The notes under the pieces are model-generated. The model worked only from the letters and a program-made list of their open reading frames with translations. It did no database searches and was not told the DNA's origin. Both the position numbers and the translations under genes were made by a program. 64,000 nt of DNA from the NCBI GenBank assembly GCA_045106475.1, contig JBGCEO010000105.1, positions 1 through 64,000 of the forward strand, given 5' to 3'. Position 1 is the first letter of the stretch. Each line of letters opens with the position of its first letter. The DNA is from Granulosicoccus sp045106475. Lineage in GTDB: Bacteria; Pseudomonadota; Gammaproteobacteria; Granulosicoccales; Granulosicoccaceae. This document shows, in pieces, positions 35,106 to 43,632 of the stretch.

Positions 35106-36497
35106 ATGGGTGTGTTAGAACAGGTGTTGGATAGGGTCGATGAACAGATGCCGCAGGCGTTGGAGCGACTGTTTGAATTATTGAGGATCGAAAGCATATC
35201 GACAGATAAGGCTTATAAGGCGGCATGTTTGAAGGCGGCCAATTGGCTAGTTGAGGATCTTCGTTCCATTGGATTCGACACCCAACGTCATGACACCCCA
35301 GGTCACCCGATGGTGGTCGGCCATCAGGCAGGCAACAACAACGGCCCTCACCTGCTGTTTTACGGCCACTACGATGTACAACCTGTCGATCCACTCGAAT
35401 TGTGGAATCGCCCCCCATTCGAACCAGCTATAGAAGACACCCCTAATGGCAAAGTAATACGCGCACGAGGTGCAGCCGACGACAAAGGACAGCTAATGAC
35501 CTTTGTTGAGGCCTGCCGGGTCTGGAAACAGGTGAGCGGCAGTCTACCTACTCAAGTCAGCATCTTTTTTGAAGGTGAGGAAGAAAGCGGCTCGCCGTCT
35601 TTGATCCCGTTCATGGAACAAAACAAAGAGATGTTAAAAGCAGATCTGGCGCTGGTTTGCGACACCGGCATGTGGGATAGCCAAACGCCTACCATCTCAA
35701 CCATGCTGCGCGGCATGGTCGGCGAGCAGGTTACTATCACAGGGCCTTCTCTGGATTTACATTCAGGCATGTATGGTGGTCCGGCCATCAACCCCATTCG
35801 AGTACTTACCCGCATACTGTCCGAATTGCACGATGATCAAGGGCGCATCACCCTGCCCGGCTTTTATGACGGTGTTGCCGAGCTGTCAGATGCACAGCGT
35901 GAACAATGGGATTCACTTAAACACGATGATGACGGGTTTTTAAAGGGTGTTGGCCTATCAACACCGGCAGGCGAATCGGGGTACTCGGTTCTCGAGCAAA
36001 TCTGGGCAAGACCCAGTTGTGATATCAATGGCATTAATGGGGGCTACACTGGCGAAGGATTCAAAACCGTACTGCCCTCCATCGCCACTGCGAAGATCAG
36101 TTTTCGTCTGGTAGGAGATCAAGATCCTGATTTAATCAGACAGGCTTTCTATGATCATGTAAATGATCGCCTGCCACCTGATTGCAGTGCTGAGTTTGCC
36201 TCCAAGGATGGCTCGAAGGCAACCGTCATGCCGGTCGATGCACCCGCCTTCCGGCAAGCACAGCGAGCCCTAAGCGATGAATGGCAAAAAGAAGCTATCT
36301 ATGCTGGCTGCGGCGGCTCCATTCCCGTGGTTGGGCACATCAAAGAGATCCTGCACATGGATAGCCTGCTTGTTGGTTTTATGCTCGACGACGATGCAAT
36401 TCACTCACCCAACGAAAAGTACTCACTCAACAGCTACCACAAAGGCATAAGAAGCTGGGTGCGAATACTGGATTCTCTGTCAAGAGGTGCATCCTGA
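35106..36497 (+). CDS. M20 family metallopeptidase (dipeptidase-like)
   Basis: A 463-residue zinc peptidase of the M20 family (CNDP-like branch). Metal ligands are apparent: His in LLFYGHYDVQPVD, Asp in ARGAADDKGQ, the Glu pair in FFEGEEESGSPSL, Asp in LALVCDTGMWD, and the C-terminal His in LDDDAIHSPNEKY. The dimerisation/lid domain contains GPSLDLHSGMYGG. The start is an ATG preceded by a purine-rich stretch. It is a single gene, convergent with the fructosamine kinase. The family cleaves dipeptides or N-acyl amino acids; this member's substrate is unknown. Confidence 0.9.
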   Translation: MGVLEQVLDRVDEQMPQALERLFELLRIESISTDKAYKAACLKAANWLVEDLRSIGFDTQRHDTPGHPMVVGHQAGNNNGPHLLFYGHYDVQPVDPLELWNRPPFEPAIEDTPNGKVIRARGAADDKGQLMTFVEACRVWKQVSGSLPTQVSIFFEGEEESGSPSLIPFMEQNKEMLKADLALVCDTGMWDSQTPTISTMLRGMVGEQVTITGPSLDLHSGMYGGPAINPIRVLTRILSELHDDQGRITLPGFYDGVAELSDAQREQWDSLKHDDDGFLKGVGLSTPAGESGYSVLEQIWARPSCDINGINGGYTGEGFKTVLPSIATAKISFRLVGDQDPDLIRQAFYDHVNDRLPPDCSAEFASKDGSKATVMPVDAPAFRQAQRALSDEWQKEAIYAGCGGSIPVVGHIKEILHMDSLLVGFMLDDDAIHSPNEKYSLNSYHKGIRSWVRILDSLSRGAS

Positions 36498-36506
36498 TCG
36501 CTCGCT

Positions 36507-37463
36507 TCAGACATATTGAGCCAAGGCACGTCGTGTTGGTTCTACATACGAATGCCCAAATTTGATCGCATGAACAATCAGTGGTGCTAATTGATGTAAT
36601 GCGACTCTCTCCTGCCAGCCCGCACTAAGGGGGTAACTATTAGCGTAAGCGCTATGGCAAGCCTCACTAAACCCTCCAAACAAACGCATCATTGCCAAGT
36701 CAAATTCACGATGCCCACCATGACTGGCGGGATCTATCAGCCAGCTTTGTCCGGCTGTATCAATCAAACGATTACCAGCCCAAAGATCACCATGCAGGCG
36801 TGATGGTCTCTCATCAGCAGGTACCCAGTTATCCAGCTGCTGTGCGAGCGTTTCGATATCGCGACAAAGATCTTTGTTCAAGGCTTGTCGATCGTAAGCA
36901 ATCTTAACCAATGGCATGAGCCGTTCAGAGGCATAAAACTGCGCCCAGACATCAGTTGGTTTATTCGGTAGGCCGAGACTGCCTGTCGTACGCTCATCAT
37001 CGCGTCCAAATCGTTCACAGGGGCTGCGATGTAATTCAGCCAGCTCGTGGCCAAACTGCTCTTCTGCCATTGAGCTAGCGCCTCCTTCCTCAACCCATTG
37101 CAAAGCCAGGTATGGCGTTTCATCACTGACACCCAACACAGTAGGAACACGCACTGCGGCTGAATCAGCTAACCATGCCAGTCCCATTGCTTCGGTAGTA
37201 AAATGTCGGGGTGGTGGATTTTGATGTGATTTCACAAACAGCTTAGTGCCGACCTCAGGCCTTGCCGTCTCTTTGGAACCAGTCAGCCACGCGCCGATGC
37301 AATCATGCTTATCAGCCAGAGGAGCTCGCTCATTGTTGGATGACACCGCCTTCACTGTTGATTGCCAACTCTGAGCGAAGTCACCACCGCTCAAACTACG
37401 CCAATCTCCCAGATGGACACCCATCTCCTGTTCGGCCACTTCACGCCAGTCATGCTCATTCAT
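36507..37463 (-). CDS. Fructosamine kinase family protein
   Basis: A protein of about 318 residues with the fructosamine/ketosamine-3-kinase fold, related to aminoglycoside phosphotransferases. The catalytic loop is SRLHGDLWAGNRL, the metal loop LIDPASHGGHREFDLAMMRL, and the nucleotide-binding lysine lies in GTKLFVKSHQ. Such kinases phosphorylate sugars attached to amines, leading to deglycation. I place the start at the double ATG (37466/37463, protein MNEHDWREVAEQ). A longer open frame to 37553 would overlap the divergent phosphatase gene and has no family similarity. It is divergent from, and possibly co-regulated with, that phosphatase. Confidence 0.9.
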   Translation of the reverse strand: MNEHDWREVAEQEMGVHLGDWRSLSGGDFAQSWQSTVKAVSSNNERAPLADKHDCIGAWLTGSKETARPEVGTKLFVKSHQNPPPRHFTTEAMGLAWLADSAAVRVPTVLGVSDETPYLALQWVEEGGASSMAEEQFGHELAELHRSPCERFGRDDERTTGSLGLPNKPTDVWAQFYASERLMPLVKIAYDRQALNKDLCRDIETLAQQLDNWVPADERPSRLHGDLWAGNRLIDTAGQSWLIDPASHGGHREFDLAMMRLFGGFSEACHSAYANSYPLSAGWQERVALHQLAPLIVHAIKFGHSYVEPTRRALAQYV

Positions 37464-37539
37464 CATTCCAACATACCATTCGCCGCAAAATATCGCTGCA
37501 TACGTTACCCTAACACTCTCTTTAAACGAGCCACATTTT

Positions 37540-38190
37540 ATGCTTCTGCACATAGTGCGACACGGTCAGACCAGCTGGAACGCTGAGCGACGCATACAAG
37601 GACAATTAGAATCAGAACTGGATGAAACAGGCATCAGGCAAGCACAGAATCGTGGCGTCGATTTCGCCTCTATGAAGCTGCATGCGATCTATTCCAGTAG
37701 CAGCGTACGCACAAGACAAACAACGGCCAACATTCTAGGCTCGCGTGATGAGCTAGTGACCTTCAGAGACGATCTAAGAGAGGTCAAGTTGGGCATATGG
37801 CAAGGCCAGCTATGGGAGGATATCGAAAAAGCCTACCCGGAAATGGTTGAAGCCCATTGGAAAGCACTACCTTCTTTCAACGTGGAAGGCGCTGAGAATT
37901 TTCGGGAAGTGCAAGGCCGTGGTGTTGCAGCGATTGAATCGATCATCAAGGCCCACAGCAACGCCAAACCTACGGATAACATTCTGGTTGTTAGTCATGG
38001 TGCGATTATGAAAAGTATTCTCTGCCACTATGCCGCGATTGCCTTGACAGACATGCACATGCTACCTCCACTGCCCAACTGCGCGCACTGCATTGTGGAA
38101 TCTGATGGCGACAAGCGTACTATCACTCAAATAGCCGGTGAACAGTTTGCCAATACTGAATGGGCCAAGGCTGCTCAAAGTGCATCATGA
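37540..38190 (+). CDS. Histidine phosphatase family protein
   Basis: A 216-residue member of the phosphoglycerate-mutase-like histidine phosphatases. The phosphohistidine motif is IVRHGQTSWNAERRIQGQLE (His8). The second conserved region is IYSSSSVRTRQTTANIL, the acid lies in REVKLGIWQGQLWEDIE, and the second histidine in ILVVSHGAIMKSIL. Its length fits small phosphatases of the GpmB/CobC type rather than true mutases. Divergent from the fructosamine kinase with a 76-base gap, and 65 bases before the CoA-transferase. The substrate cannot be assigned. Confidence 0.88.
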   Translation: MLLHIVRHGQTSWNAERRIQGQLESELDETGIRQAQNRGVDFASMKLHAIYSSSSVRTRQTTANILGSRDELVTFRDDLREVKLGIWQGQLWEDIEKAYPEMVEAHWKALPSFNVEGAENFREVQGRGVAAIESIIKAHSNAKPTDNILVVSHGAIMKSILCHYAAIALTDMHMLPPLPNCAHCIVESDGDKRTITQIAGEQFANTEWAKAAQSAS

Positions 38191-38255
38191 ATTGCCAATA
38201 CACATAACGTTAGAATTTTTTGGTCGTTCGTACTACAGAACCTATAAAGGAATTG

Positions 38256-39386
38256 ATGAATAACAAACGCTCTCCGTTAGCAGGTATCAAGGTTGTTGAA
38301 CTTGCCCGAATTCTGGCAGGCCCCTGGATTGGCCAGACGTTATCCGATCTAGGTGCCGATGTCATAAAGGTGGAAAGTTTTGCTGGTGATGACACACGCC
38401 AATGGGGCCCGCCCTGGGTTGAAACGAACGGCGAGAGCTGTTCGGCTTACTTTCATGCCTGCAATCGAGGCAAGCACTCCATCACTTTGGATCTTAAAAG
38501 CGAAGAAGGTAGGTCGAAAGTACTTGAGCTTCTTGATGATGCCGACGTGTTTATTGAAAACTTCAAAGTCGGAGGGCTCGTGCAATATGGTCTTGATGCG
38601 CAAACCCTAACGGACTTGTTTCCACGATTGATTTACTGCTCAGTAACAGGTTTCGGGCAAGACGGTCCCTACGCTCATCGAGCAGGCTACGATTTCATGA
38701 TTCAAGGCATGAGCGGCATCATGGATTTGACCGGTGAGCCAGATGGACAACCGCAAAAAATGGGTGTGGCTTTCGCCGATGTCTTTACGGGTCTTTATGG
38801 TGTTATCGCGATCCAATCTGCCCTGTTGCAACGCAACCATAGTGACAGCGGACAACATATCGATCTTTCCCTGTTTGATAGCATGACAGGCGTTCTTGCC
38901 AACCAATCGATGAACTACTTAGCGAGTGGCAAGACACCCACCAGAATGGGCAACAAGCATCCGAATATTGCGCCTTATCAAACCTTTGAAGTGAGTGACG
39001 GGCACTTGATTGTCGCTGTAGGTAACGACGCGCAGTTTACTCGATTGTGCACGGTGCTCGAACTAGATGAGCTACCGCTTGATCAGCGATTCAACAGCAA
39101 TGCGGCGAGGGTTAAAAACCGAGAAGCACTCGAGAAACTTCTATGTGAAAAAATCCTTCAATGGTCACGCGATGATTTATTGAGCGCACTGGAAACTGCG
39201 GTTGTACCTGCAGGTCCGATCAATACCGTTGAAGATGTTTTCAATGATCCGCAGTTCATTGCCCGCGGCATGCAAATCGAACCCGATGGCATACCAGGTG
39301 TTAGAACACCCATTCGGTTCAGCAAAAGCGAGCTATCGGTAGAACGGAGGGCACCGGGTCTGGGTGAGCACAATGATAAGTACTAG
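38256..39386 (+). CDS. Class III CoA-transferase (CaiB/BaiF family)
   Basis: A 376-residue CoA-transferase that moves CoA between carboxylic acids. The N-terminal LAGIKVVELARILAGPWIGQ and DLGADVIKVES are typical, as are NRGKHSITLDLKSEEGR and SVTGFGQDGPYAHRAGYDF. The catalytic aspartate is expected at about residue 175 in VAFADVFTGLYG. I chose the ATG at 38256 because AAAGGA lies at good spacing; the frame extends 12 residues upstream. No acyl-CoA dehydratase or synthetase adjoins, so the donor and acceptor acids are unknown. It is likely co-transcribed with the preceding phosphatase gene, although the link has no evident logic. Confidence 0.9.
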   Translation: MNNKRSPLAGIKVVELARILAGPWIGQTLSDLGADVIKVESFAGDDTRQWGPPWVETNGESCSAYFHACNRGKHSITLDLKSEEGRSKVLELLDDADVFIENFKVGGLVQYGLDAQTLTDLFPRLIYCSVTGFGQDGPYAHRAGYDFMIQGMSGIMDLTGEPDGQPQKMGVAFADVFTGLYGVIAIQSALLQRNHSDSGQHIDLSLFDSMTGVLANQSMNYLASGKTPTRMGNKHPNIAPYQTFEVSDGHLIVAVGNDAQFTRLCTVLELDELPLDQRFNSNAARVKNREALEKLLCEKILQWSRDDLLSALETAVVPAGPINTVEDVFNDPQFIARGMQIEPDGIPGVRTPIRFSKSELSVERRAPGLGEHNDKY

Positions 39387-39565
39387 TACATCTGGATACC
39401 AAACAGGAGCTAAGAAGCACTAAACTGTAAAAGCCGGTTGCAGACGTGGCAGGCAGTGTACGATCTCATCTGAACCTGTACTTCCGCTAAGTGCCTTGAG
39501 TTCAACCGGTCAAAACTTGAAATACTCAATTCTTCTTTTTTCACGGTACACTTTTGTTACTGGAC

Positions 39566-39591
39566 TTGACACAGACTTTGTTCTGAACAAA
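39566..39591 (+). promoter_or_regulatory. -35-like element and palindromic operator upstream of the 118-residue gene
   Basis: A consensus TTGACA (39566-39571) is followed by the perfect palindrome TTTGTTCTGAACAAA (39577-39591, 7-base arms, single central base). No good -10 is visible at 17 bases. The palindrome ends 16 bases before the ATG, so a bound protein would block transcription or translation of the small gene. Confidence 0.4.
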
Positions 39592-39607
39592 ATCACACGA
39601 GAGGTGA

Positions 39608-39964
39608 ATGGCAGTGACAGCACACCTAAAAATAACCGATGAAAATGCCAAATCCATCGGTAGACCTATATTCGATAAAATTATTCAATCATTTTTAAAT
39701 GAAGATCGTGAAGAATTTATTCAACACTTTCCGTATTTGGAGGAATGGATGACAGTGGATATTTTTGACGAAGCGGTAGAAGTTTTGAATCGCTTAGGTG
39801 AATTGCTTTCAAGCGAATATTCAACCCATTCTGTAGAAAATGGTAACCATTTACTGGTCTGGAAGGTTCAATATCAAAACGATGAAAACAAAGTACGTTG
39901 GAAATTGCATCTCGACGATACTCAAGAAGGGATAAAGGTGAAGGGCTTTGGATTTGACCGGTAA
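39608..39964 (+). CDS. Hypothetical protein, 118 residues
   Basis: A small acidic protein that I do not recognise. It begins MAVTAHLKITDENAKSIGRP and has an alpha-plus-beta look: helices around FDKIIQSFLNEDREEFIQHF and DEAVEVLNRLGELLSS, then beta-like strands (HLLVWKVQYQNDENKVRWKL). The gene is noticeably AT-rich compared with the housekeeping genes and is preceded by a palindrome. Its neighbours are a CcdAB toxin-antitoxin pair and a barstar-like gene, so an immunity or conflict role is possible but unproven. The ATG has GAGAGG upstream. No membrane segment or signal peptide is seen. Confidence 0.6.
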   Translation: MAVTAHLKITDENAKSIGRPIFDKIIQSFLNEDREEFIQHFPYLEEWMTVDIFDEAVEVLNRLGELLSSEYSTHSVENGNHLLVWKVQYQNDENKVRWKLHLDDTQEGIKVKGFGFDR

Positions 39965-39995
39965 CCGTTCCTATATGGATTGTTAAGTTGTTCGC

Positions 39996-40136
39996 ATGAG
40001 AATGAAAAAACGTGCGAGCAAGGCCAGCTTACCGAGTGAGCAGTCTATTCTTTCTGCTACTAATGTTGTGGATTTAAAAGGTTATCAAACACGGATTCGC
40101 GGATCAATCCCACCTAACCCGTCACTTTCATTCTAA
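39996..40136 (+). CDS. Possible small ORF, 46 residues
   Basis: An ATG frame of 46 codons in the 278-base space between the hypothetical gene and ccdB. The product starts MRMKKRASKASLPSEQSIL and is basic at its N-terminus; it matches nothing I know. No strong ribosome binding site is seen. It could be a remnant of an accessory gene. The rest of the interval (39965-40242) shows no other feature. Confidence 0.22.
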   Translation: MRMKKRASKASLPSEQSILSATNVVDLKGYQTRIRGSIPPNPSLSF

Positions 40137-40242
40137 CTATGGTGTGACACCACAGCGGTAAAAGACTTTAGTCTCACAACCTTTCGAATGACAGCAAAGG
40201 GCCGATATCAGCATATCGTTTAAATCAGAATTTGTGGGTTTA

Positions 40243-40560
40243 TCAAATGCCAGTTATCGCAAAGTCCAGAGCAGCAAGAACCTGTGACCGGCAATGCTCC
40301 AGCGTGCCAATGGGTTTTGATAACAAGCGATCAGGTACCGCAGAAATCTGCGGTGTCATCAACACGAAGTGATGCTCGTCAAACAGAACTTCAGGCATCA
40401 AAACATCCATTACGGCACCATTAACTGAATCCTTGTTACTCAGCGGGATAACTATTCTGGTGGCCAACGTTGATAGAACAGAATGCTGAACATCGACTAA
40501 AAGCGGATACTGTTTTCTAGTTGATCTGTTTGTGTTTTGGTAAACATCAAACTGTGCCAT
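40243..40560 (-). CDS. ccdB: CcdB-family toxin
   Basis: A 105-residue homologue of CcdB, the toxin that traps DNA gyrase on DNA. It begins MAQFDVYQNTNRSTRKQYPL, continues LLVDVQHSVLSTLATRIVIP, and ends LAALDFAITGI, much like the chromosomal Vibrio-type CcdB rather than the F-plasmid form that ends in Trp-Gly-Ile. The start is the ATG at 40560, overlapping the ccdA stop by one base (TGATG). Antitoxin-first order and coupled translation are standard for this family. The gene looks intact. A chromosomal copy may be a stabilising element or a remnant of one. Confidence 0.92.
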   Translation of the reverse strand: MAQFDVYQNTNRSTRKQYPLLVDVQHSVLSTLATRIVIPLSNKDSVNGAVMDVLMPEVLFDEHHFVLMTPQISAVPDRLLSKPIGTLEHCRSQVLAALDFAITGI

Positions 40561-40805
40561 CAAAAGTCTCGAGTCGAATCGCTGAAGCAACCCTGTTCGT
40601 CAACCATATTGTTGTAAGCCACGATAGCCAATTTGTTTCTTGCCTGCCAATTTTCGTTTTCTGCCTGCGCCAGTTTTTCAGTAAGTGCAGCCTCGAGAAG
40701 TGCAGACAGGTTGATCTGCAATTTCCTGGATTTTGCCAATAGATCGCTATTGATACTGAGGTTAGTCGGCTTTTTCTGTGCGTCTTTTTTGTACAGCGCG
40801 CCCAT
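40560..40805 (-). CDS. ccdA: CcdA-family antitoxin
   Basis: An 81-residue antitoxin. The N-terminal part (KKPTNLSINSDLLAKSRKLQ) forms the ribbon-helix-helix DNA-binding domain typical of CcdA. The C-terminal part (WQARNKLAIVAYNNMVDEQG) is the flexible region that neutralises CcdB. It is encoded directly before ccdB with a one-base overlap. A good promoter with two palindromic octamers lies 24-58 bases upstream, as expected for autoregulation by the CcdA-CcdB complex. Confidence 0.92.
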   Translation of the reverse strand: MGALYKKDAQKKPTNLSINSDLLAKSRKLQINLSALLEAALTEKLAQAENENWQARNKLAIVAYNNMVDEQGCFSDSTRDF

Positions 40806-40828
40806 GGTTAGCTACCATTTGATGACTT

Positions 40829-40863
40829 ATGCGCATGATAATGCGCATTCAGCAAAAAATCAA
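40829..40863 (-). promoter_or_regulatory. ccdAB promoter with twin palindromic operator
   Basis: On the minus strand: -35 TTGATT (40863-40858), exact 17-base spacer, -10 TATCAT (40840-40835). The octamer ATGCGCAT occurs at 40829-40836 and 40841-40848, spaced 12 bases centre to centre on one helix face, overlapping the -10 on both sides. This fits cooperative ribbon-helix-helix repressor binding. Confidence 0.65.
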
Positions 40864-41014
40864 TGCGTGATTAACAGATGGTCCAGCGCTGGTGAAGCCA
40901 CCTGACCTTTCCTATGCCCGCTTCTGGTCGAAAGTCCCCGGTTACATGACTGTATAGTGAACCGCTGGAGAGTGCCCAGTGCAGAAGTAGATGAGAACAA
41001 ACAATCTTGCCAAT

Positions 41015-41356
41015 TCATGAGCCTGACTGAAACGACAATACTAGTACGGGCGGTTCTCCAATCTCAATTCGCCGATAATTAACGAATGAAGAGCATTCGA
41101 CAATAGCGTCGTAAAGCTCTCGATCTCTAGCGCGAAAGTCTTTAACATTTATCAGGGCTATCGTGAAAACACTCCCTGCAGCGCAGTGTACGGAAGTCAT
41201 TCCATCTTCAGGTGTATCGATCGATGTCATGCAGTCAATCCAGGCATCCATATTTCGACCATAGAATTCTGGAAACCCTAACTGATTAGTAAAGACATCA
41301 TGAAACGTTTTCCAGTTTCGGATCTCGTTGCAATCAATCGTAATCATCTCATTCAT
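41015..41356 (-). CDS. Barstar-family protein (ribonuclease inhibitor fold)
   Basis: A 113-residue protein with the barstar signature: MITIDCNEIRNWKTFHDVFT at the start, then FPEFYGRNMDAWIDCMTSID, which matches the barnase-binding helix region of barstar. Barstars neutralise secreted or delivered ribonucleases of the barnase/colicin type. No ribonuclease gene is visible in the window. It may therefore protect against a toxin from another cell, be the survivor of a lost pair, or act on a distant partner. It lies between ccdAB and the M32 carboxypeptidase, on the same strand as both, in an AT-rich stretch. Confidence 0.85.
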   Translation of the reverse strand: MNEMITIDCNEIRNWKTFHDVFTNQLGFPEFYGRNMDAWIDCMTSIDTPEDGMTSVHCAAGSVFTIALINVKDFRARDRELYDAIVECSSFVNYRRIEIGEPPVLVLSFQSGS

Positions 41357-41468
41357 CGCAATTTAATAAACTTTCCTAGTGACTGGTTGTGACCGATCTG
41401 AGACAGTCGGGTTTCGACCAATTCTGAAACTGTCTGTAAGGTCAAGTCTAAGTTTTTACAACTAAAAT

Positions 41469-42998
41469 CTAATCCAACTCTTCAAGATATCGATCGTTCA
41501 GATGCGCAAGAAGGTGCTTCGCAGAGCTGCCCTCACCCGTAGCAAGCTGCATTAGCTCTTGAGACTCATACTCACAGCCATGCTGCCAGATATGCGCACC
41601 CAACCAGTCACGCACAAAGGAAATATCACCCTGCGCGAAGTCTTGTTGCCAATCAGCATGATCACGCTTGATACTGGCGCTGATTTGCGCCGCGTTAACC
41701 GCCCCCATGGTGTAGGAAGGAAAATAGCCGAACGCACCATCGGTCCAGTGAATGTCCTGCAAACAACCTTTTGCATGATCTCCATTAATCGACAAGCCTA
41801 AATAGGCGCGCATCGATTCTTCCCATACATCTGGTATGACATCTGGCTCAATGTCGCCATTGATTAGTGCACTCTCGATATCGTAGCGCAGCATGACGTG
41901 CAAGGGATAAGTAACCTCGTCCGCCTCTACCCTTATAAAACTCGGTCTGACTCGCGTTTGCGAATACCAGATATCATCACTGCTGAACGTCGAAGTGGCC
42001 GGCAAATGCTCATGCACCGCTGCCATCAATGATTTTCCAAATGCCCGCGACAGAAAAACCTGTTTTTCAAACATCAGGCTCTGACTTTCATGAATGCACA
42101 TGTTTCGGGCACGGCCCAGCGGAAAGGACTGCAAATCATCAGGTAGACCAGCCTCATAACTGGCGTGGCCGGTCTCATGGGCTGTTGCTTGCAAAGCATC
42201 GGCAAAATCAGTTTCGCGATAGCGTGTGGTTATTCGTTGGTCCCCTTTCACACCCGTACTAAATGGATGCGCACTTACATCAAGCCTGCCAGCATCAAAG
42301 TCAAACCCAAGCATGGTCATTAAGTGTTCACTTAAGGCCTGCTGATGCTTGACCGGATACTGCCCACGTAATTCAACGGTGCTCTGGCCTGCCTGTTTGT
42401 CCATGACCTTGTGCAGAAGCTCAGGCAATGCAGATTTTAATTCTGCAAAAACGCCACCAATCAGCTCTTGACTATCACCCGTACAATGCAGATCAAGTAA
42501 GGCATCGTAAGGAGTTGCAAAGCGCTCGGGAGCCTGCGCCTGTCGACATTGAGCCTCTTCACGAGACAATGCAACCACCTCTCTAAAATTAAGCAAAAAA
42601 CCAGACCAGTCGTTTTCCTTTCGCTGCGTGCGCCAGCCGTGCTCACACTTTGATCCTGCCAGCACCTGTGCATGAACCAGCGACGCAGGCAGTGCCATTG
42701 CCTGCTGCCAGCTGCGCTGCATCTCACGAATGTGCGTAGCCTTACTCTCCGCTATGGAACCCGATTGCAAGCCCTGCTGTGCATCAGCCAACCAGTCAGC
42801 CATAGCACTGTCTGTCAATAGCTCATGTCTTAAAGTGGCAAGCTCAGCCATTGCCTGAGAGCGCGGCGTCATTCCAGCATTCGGCATCATGACCATTTGA
42901 TCCCAGCCCAGAAAGGTGGCTGCATGATCTAACTGCACAATGCGATGAAACTGTTTTTCAAGACGCTCGAGAGATGAACTCATGTTTGAAGAACTCAT
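41469..42998 (-). CDS. M32 family carboxypeptidase
   Basis: A 509-residue zinc carboxypeptidase of the M32 (Taq/Pfu) family, which removes C-terminal residues with broad specificity. The zinc motif HETGH lies in LQATAHETGHASYEAGLP, with the third ligand in HESQSLMFEKQVFLSRAF. DPRVTTRY-like QRITTRYRETDFADAL and HPFSTG motifs are present. Length is normal. The N-terminus (SSSLERLEKQFHRIVQLDHA) starts the helical cap; two or three ATGs are close together, so the exact start may be a few codons later. It is a single gene, 34 bases after the SET-domain gene on the same strand. Confidence 0.94.
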   Translation of the reverse strand: MSSSNMSSSLERLEKQFHRIVQLDHAATFLGWDQMVMMPNAGMTPRSQAMAELATLRHELLTDSAMADWLADAQQGLQSGSIAESKATHIREMQRSWQQAMALPASLVHAQVLAGSKCEHGWRTQRKENDWSGFLLNFREVVALSREEAQCRQAQAPERFATPYDALLDLHCTGDSQELIGGVFAELKSALPELLHKVMDKQAGQSTVELRGQYPVKHQQALSEHLMTMLGFDFDAGRLDVSAHPFSTGVKGDQRITTRYRETDFADALQATAHETGHASYEAGLPDDLQSFPLGRARNMCIHESQSLMFEKQVFLSRAFGKSLMAAVHEHLPATSTFSSDDIWYSQTRVRPSFIRVEADEVTYPLHVMLRYDIESALINGDIEPDVIPDVWEESMRAYLGLSINGDHAKGCLQDIHWTDGAFGYFPSYTMGAVNAAQISASIKRDHADWQQDFAQGDISFVRDWLGAHIWQHGCEYESQELMQLATGEGSSAKHLLAHLNDRYLEELD

Positions 42999-43032
42999 GC
43001 GATTACTTAAAGGGGCTTAGAGAACAGCAGCA

Positions 43033-43554
43033 CTACCAACCATAGTCGTGCAGCAACTCTTCGCCCGGTTCTACATCCCGCAATACCATGACATCCAGGT
43101 CAGAGTAAGCAGCGTTAGGATCACTATCGTGATTAATGTACTTAAAGTCGTTGGTTAGCTCCAAACCCAAATCATCAGTAATCCACAGTACATAGATACC
43201 ATCATCAACGGACGGCATACCGTGCAATCGACCTAAAACGGTATTGGCTTTTATACGCTTTGCGGCAAACAGACCTTTGCCATGCACCGGACTTGTTGCC
43301 ACAAAAACCTTGTCCGAAACGTCACTGATGCGGGCATCCTTAAAGCCTGCCATGACATTTTTCTTTTTTTTCTTGGAAGGTGCACTTACCACGTTCTTTG
43401 CAGCTCTTTTTTTGGGTGAAGACTTTTTCGCCTTGCTACCTGAGCTCTTTGCTTGCTGGCCCTTATTGCAAGACTCAGCAATGCTACGCGCTCTTTCGGA
43501 GCGCGTATTAAAGGCTGTTTTACTTGCTTGATCTTTCTTCTTGCCCGGTATCAT
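43033..43554 (-). CDS. SET-domain protein with lysine-rich N-terminal tail
   Basis: A 173-residue protein. Residues 1-70 are a low-complexity basic tail (KAKKSSPKKRAAKN, SKKKKKN) resembling histone H1-like bacterial proteins. Residues about 80-173 form a compact SET methyltransferase domain: PVHGKGLFAAKRIKANTVLG, the pseudoknot motifs NHDSDPN (141-147) and GEELLHDYGW (164-173). SET enzymes transfer methyl groups from S-adenosylmethionine to lysines. The tail could bind DNA or be the enzyme's own substrate; that is inference. It lies between the M32 carboxypeptidase and pilZ. Post-SET cysteines are absent, as in other short bacterial members. Confidence 0.85.
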   Translation of the reverse strand: MIPGKKKDQASKTAFNTRSERARSIAESCNKGQQAKSSGSKAKKSSPKKRAAKNVVSAPSKKKKKNVMAGFKDARISDVSDKVFVATSPVHGKGLFAAKRIKANTVLGRLHGMPSVDDGIYVLWITDDLGLELTNDFKYINHDSDPNAAYSDLDVMVLRDVEPGEELLHDYGW

Positions 43555-43632
43555 GTTCTACCCACATTACTAAAAGCGTGTAGGTTACCGGAGCGAGCAG
43601 AATCTCTCTACTAATCAATTGATGCAGATCGA

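Noticed and set aside
41401..41435. AGACAGT/ACTGTCT inverted repeat between barstar and M32 genes
   Set aside because: Seven-base arms with a 21-base gap and no T tract; too weak to call a terminator or operator.
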